Assembly: GCF_030373445.1 (NCBI RefSeq)
Contig: NZ_JAUCYU010000005.1
Coordinates: 248,001 to 312,000, forward strand
Length of the DNA: 64,000 bases
Reading direction: 5' to 3'
Source of the DNA: Roseovarius sp.
GTDB lineage: Bacteria; Pseudomonadota; Alphaproteobacteria; Rhodobacterales; Rhodobacteraceae
Shown here piece after piece: positions 61,489 to 64,000 of the stretch (positions are counted from its first letter, which is position 1; every line of letters begins with the position of its first letter). Below the pieces are notes generated by a model. It did not search any database and was not told the DNA's origin. It saw nothing but the letters and a program-made list of their open reading frames with translations. Position numbers and translations under genes: made by a program.

Positions 61489-61565
61489 GCGGTTGTAGCT
61501 CAGTTGGTTAGAGTGCCGGCCTGTCACGCCGGAGGTCGCGGGTTCGAGCCCCGTCAACCGCGCCA
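61489..61565 (+). tRNA. tRNA-Asp (anticodon GTC), copy 2
   Basis: This 77-nt gene is identical to 61197-61273, including encoded CCA, with the same acceptor and GTC anticodon. Identity suggests recent duplication or gene conversion. Confidence 0.96.
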
Positions 61566-61598
61566 CTTTCCCTTCCCTTGAAAATTCGCGCTTGCTCG

Positions 61599-62489
61599 TC
61601 AGCCCTTTCGGGCTGCCTCGCCTGCGTTGAAGAAGGTCGCGAGGGCGGTTGTGGTCTCGGCCGGGCTGGTATCGGGGAAGAAATGGCCGCCGGTGATGGC
61701 CCGGGCCTGCATGTCGGTGCATTTGTCTTCCCACGTGGCGGGCACGTCGAAGGCTTTCGCCATCGCGCCCTGCGCGCCGTAGAGCACCAGCGTGGGGCAG
61801 GTGACGCGGGCGTCGAGATCGGCGGCGTCGTCGTGGACATCATGCGAGAGGGCGGCGCGGTAGTCGTTGCACATGCCGCGGATGGTGTCGGGGTCACGCC
61901 AGGCGGCGCGGTAGGCCGCCAGTTGATCTTCGTCGAAATCGGAAAGCTTTGAGCCGCCCCAGCCGAGCAGGCAGGAATGATAATAGGCGTCCGGGTCATG
62001 GCCGATCATGGTTTCGGGGAAGGGCTCGGGCTGGGCCAGGAAGAACCAGTGGTAATAGGCCTGTGCCACCTCGCGTTTGAGCGGCTCGAGCAGGGTATGG
62101 GTGGGGACGATATCCATCACGCAGAGGCGGGTGACGGCGTGGGGGGCGTCGAGCGCCAGGCGGTGGGCCACGCGGCCGCCGCGATCGTGGCCGGCGAGGG
62201 CGAAGGTGGCGTGGCCGAGGTGGTGCATGAGGGCTGTCTGGTCGCGGGCCATTTCGCGGAAGCTGTAGGCGGCGATTTCGGCGGGTTTGCCGCTGTCGCC
62301 GTAGCCGCGCAGGTCGGGGCAGATGACGCGGTGGGTTTGCGCCAGCTCGGGGGCGATACGGGCCCAGAGCGCGCGGGTTTGCGGGAAGCCGTGGAGAAGA
62401 AGGAGCGGCGGGCCGTCGCCGGCTTCGGACCAGGTGATGTCGATGCCGTTGAGGGGGGCGGTGTGGTCGGTGAAGCCGGGGATGGTCAT
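61599..62489 (-). CDS. Haloacetate (fluoroacetate) dehalogenase-like alpha/beta hydrolase
   Basis: The 296-residue enzyme has LLLHGFPQ, CPDLRGYGDS, the nucleophile in AGHDRGGRVAH (D102) and the catalytic His in TGGHFFPD (H269). R103 and R106, D126, H147-W148, W177 and Y210 correspond, with a nearly constant offset, to the carboxylate- and halide-binding residues of fluoroacetate dehalogenase RPA1163. It probably hydrolyses 2-haloacetates with inversion; fluoride as the leaving group is plausible but unproven. Confidence 0.85.
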   Translation of the reverse strand: MTIPGFTDHTAPLNGIDITWSEAGDGPPLLLLHGFPQTRALWARIAPELAQTHRVICPDLRGYGDSGKPAEIAAYSFREMARDQTALMHHLGHATFALAGHDRGGRVAHRLALDAPHAVTRLCVMDIVPTHTLLEPLKREVAQAYYHWFFLAQPEPFPETMIGHDPDAYYHSCLLGWGGSKLSDFDEDQLAAYRAAWRDPDTIRGMCNDYRAALSHDVHDDAADLDARVTCPTLVLYGAQGAMAKAFDVPATWEDKCTDMQARAITGGHFFPDTSPAETTTALATFFNAGEAARKG

Positions 62490-62730
62490 GGGGTGAGCCT
62501 TTGGGGTGGTGGGTTGGTGCAGAGCACGCCCGGAACAGAGCCGCGCCTTGGCGCGGCGCCGGGCGAGCGCCGGCCCGTCCCGGCGGGCAGGCGCTTTTGA
62601 GATCTAGCATGACGTCTATGGGGAGGATGTGCGTGGCCCCATAAAGTGGCGACCATGACCTTTGCAGCGCCTCCCCACGGGCCGGCGCACGCCCGGCGGG
62701 GAGATGCTTTCAACGGGTAGAACACCACCC
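62490..62730. other. Intergenic region with strong hairpin
   Basis: The 241-bp gap between the hydrolase gene and the peptidase gene carries GCCGCGCC-TT-GGCGCGGC (62540-62557) and further GC-rich inverted segments (near 62556-62590). No open frame is convincing. The direct role is unknown; it may include promoter sequences for the minus-strand hydrolase gene. Confidence 0.4.
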
Positions 62731-64000
62731 TCACCCCGCCAGCTTGTCCAGCACGCGGGCCCAGCTTCGGATGCCCTTGTGGAAGCTCTCGACGTTGTAT
62801 TTCTCGTTGGGCGAGTGGATGGCGTCGTCGTCCTGGGCGAAGCCGATGAGCATGGAATCGAGGCCGAGGATGTCCTTAAAGAACCGGGTCACCGGGATCG
62901 AGCCGCCCATGCCGGAGAAGACGGCCTCGCGGTTCCATTCCTCGGACAGGGCCTGGCGGGCCTGTTCGAACTCGGGCCGGTCGATGTTCATGACCGAGGC
63001 GGGGGAGCCGTCGAGGTTGTTGTCCCAGGTGACGGAGGCGTCCACCGGCAGGCGGTCTTCGACATGCTTGCGGAGCGCGCGGCGGACGTGGTCGGGGTCC
63101 ATCTGGCCCACGAGGCGGCAGGTGAGCTTGCAATGCGCCTCGGCCGGGATGACGGTCTTGGAGCCCGCGCCCTGGTAGCCGCCCCAGAGGCCGTTGATCT
63201 CGAGCGTCGGGCGGGCCCATTGCTGGACGAGGGTGGAATAGCCCTGTTCGCCGTGGGGCTGGCTGTAGCCGACGGAGGAGAGGTAGGTTTCTTCGTCGAA
63301 GCCGCAGTTTTCCCATTGGCGGAGAAGCTCGTCGGGCACCTCCTCGACGCCGTCGTAGAATCCCTCGACGGCGACGCGGCCGGTGTCGTCGTGGAACGAC
63401 GCGATGATGCGGGCGATTTCCTTCAGGGGGTTTAGGCCGGGGCCGCCGTAATGGCCCGAGTGCAGGTCGATCCTGGGCCCGTGGAGGGTGAACTCGTCCT
63501 TCAGCATCCCGCGGAGCTGGGAGGCGATGGAGGGGACGCCGGGCGAGACCATGGAGGTGTCGCAGACAAGGGCGATGTCAGCGGAAAGCTCTTCGGCGTT
63601 GTCCTTGAGGAAGGGGACGAGGGAGGGGGAGCCCGATTCCTCCTCGCCTTCGAAGAAGAAGGTGATGCGGCAGGGCAGGGTGCCGTTGACCGCCTGCCAG
63701 GCGCGGCAGGCCTCGACGAAGGTCATGAGCTGGCCCTTGTCGTCGGAGGCGCCGCGGCCGCGGATCACGCGGCCCTGGTCGGTGTCCTGGATCTCGGGTG
63801 CGAAGGGGTCGGTCTTCCACAGCTCCAGCGGGTCGAAGGGCTGCACGTCGTAATGGCCGTAGAAGAGGAGGTGCGGGCCGCTGTCGCCGACATGGCCCAC
63901 GACCATCGGGTGACCGGGCGTTTCGCGTTTTTCCGCATTGATGCCAATGCTTTGCAGGTCGGCGACGAGCCAGTCGGCGGCGCCCTGGCAATCGGCCTTG
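62731..64000 (-). CDS. M20 family metallopeptidase/dipeptidase, partial
   Basis: The reading frame continues past the right edge, so the N-terminus is missing. The visible part has the M20 metal-binding LLFYGHYDVQPFDPLELW, GRGASDDKGQLMTF, FFFEGEEESGSPSL and the C-terminal GGSIPVTRFFKDILG. Such enzymes are di-zinc dipeptidases or deacylases; it resembles the CNDP-type dipeptidase. The substrate is unknown. Confidence 0.9.
   Translation of the reverse strand, partial: KADCQGAADWLVADLQSIGINAEKRETPGHPMVVGHVGDSGPHLLFYGHYDVQPFDPLELWKTDPFAPEIQDTDQGRVIRGRGASDDKGQLMTFVEACRAWQAVNGTLPCRITFFFEGEEESGSPSLVPFLKDNAEELSADIALVCDTSMVSPGVPSIASQLRGMLKDEFTLHGPRIDLHSGHYGGPGLNPLKEIARIIASFHDDTGRVAVEGFYDGVEEVPDELLRQWENCGFDEETYLSSVGYSQPHGEQGYSTLVQQWARPTLEINGLWGGYQGAGSKTVIPAEAHCKLTCRLVGQMDPDHVRRALRKHVEDRLPVDASVTWDNNLDGSPASVMNIDRPEFEQARQALSEEWNREAVFSGMGGSIPVTRFFKDILGLDSMLIGFAQDDDAIHSPNEKYNVESFHKGIRSWARVLDKLAG

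Noticed and set aside
61197..61565. Integrated element bounded by the two tRNA-Asp genes
   Set aside because: The interval is 215 bp without coding capacity, integrase or partial tRNA duplicate, so a tandem duplication explains it.

Overview
The window is about 65 % GC chromosomal DNA that I read as a Roseobacter-group alphaproteobacterium (Rhodobacteraceae). The reasons are two DUF2484 genes inside the division and cell-wall (dcw) cluster, cobaltochelatase subunits CobS and CobT, a cysG-DUF2849-cysI-cysH-DUF934 assimilatory sulfite reductase operon, an FtsZ with a long linker ending in IPAFLRRQ, and characteristic short intergenic repeats. No prophage, integrase, transposase, CRISPR array or rRNA operon is visible. 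Gene density is very high and no stretch over 300 bp lacks a gene.

Layout. 1-19.7 kb: distal dcw cluster and envelope genes in the order murD (partial), ftsW, murG, murC, murB, ddl, ftsQ, ftsA, ftsZ, lpxC, bamD, recN. It is interrupted after murD by a PRC-barrel protein, a BaiN-type flavoprotein and an orphan ectoine hydroxylase (ectD), and after murC by an APC permease and five small membrane proteins. 19.7-26.4 kb: housekeeping genes (alpha/beta hydrolase, FAD-linked oxidase, ClC protein, DUF427, aminopeptidase P). 26.5-30.7 kb: cobT and cobS, separated by a degenerate racemase and a small exported protein. 30.8-33.3 kb: an ECF sigma, RskA-type anti-sigma, fasciclin and exported MsrB module, likely for envelope or oxidative stress. 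33.4-41.1 kb: MFS transporter, J-domain protein, DUF4177 protein, YeeE/YedE transporter and a peptide ABC importer without ATPase genes. 41.3-43.1 kb: infC, which seems to start at a non-canonical codon, and an Ala/Glu/Asp-rich membrane-anchored protein. 43.1-49.1 kb: ferredoxin-NADP reductase and the sulfite reductase operon with a divergent Lrp/AsnC regulator. 49.2-53.7 kb: tpiA, a HesB/IscA protein, a SatD-like/DUF3307 pair preceded by three 29-bp tandem repeats, a SufT-like protein and a RimB-RimK fusion. 53.8-59.3 kb: tgt, lon with a heat-shock-like promoter, an SRPBCC protein and an HU-like protein. 59.3-64 kb: four tRNA genes (Val-CAC, Val-TAC, two identical Asp-GTC) among a phosphatase, a MaoC protein, a fluoroacetate-dehalogenase-like hydrolase and an M20 peptidase running off the end.

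How genes work together: MurD, MurC, MurB, Ddl, MurG and FtsW cover D-Ala-D-Ala ligation, UDP-MurNAc-peptide assembly, lipid II formation and septal polymerisation; FtsQ, FtsA and FtsZ build the divisome; LpxC and BamD serve the outer membrane. CysG makes siroheme for CysI, CysH feeds it sulfite, and the neighbouring Fpr could supply electrons.

The best candidate for an undescribed system is the SatD-like/DUF3307 pair (50388-51742). The SatD-like protein carries two aspartate motifs spaced like the metal-binding aspartates of class III nucleotide cyclases and an HTH-like C-terminus. Its partner is a polytopic membrane protein with conserved His/Asp motifs. Its promoter lies within three tandem 29-bp repeats. 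All functional statements are read from sequence by eye; no search was run.
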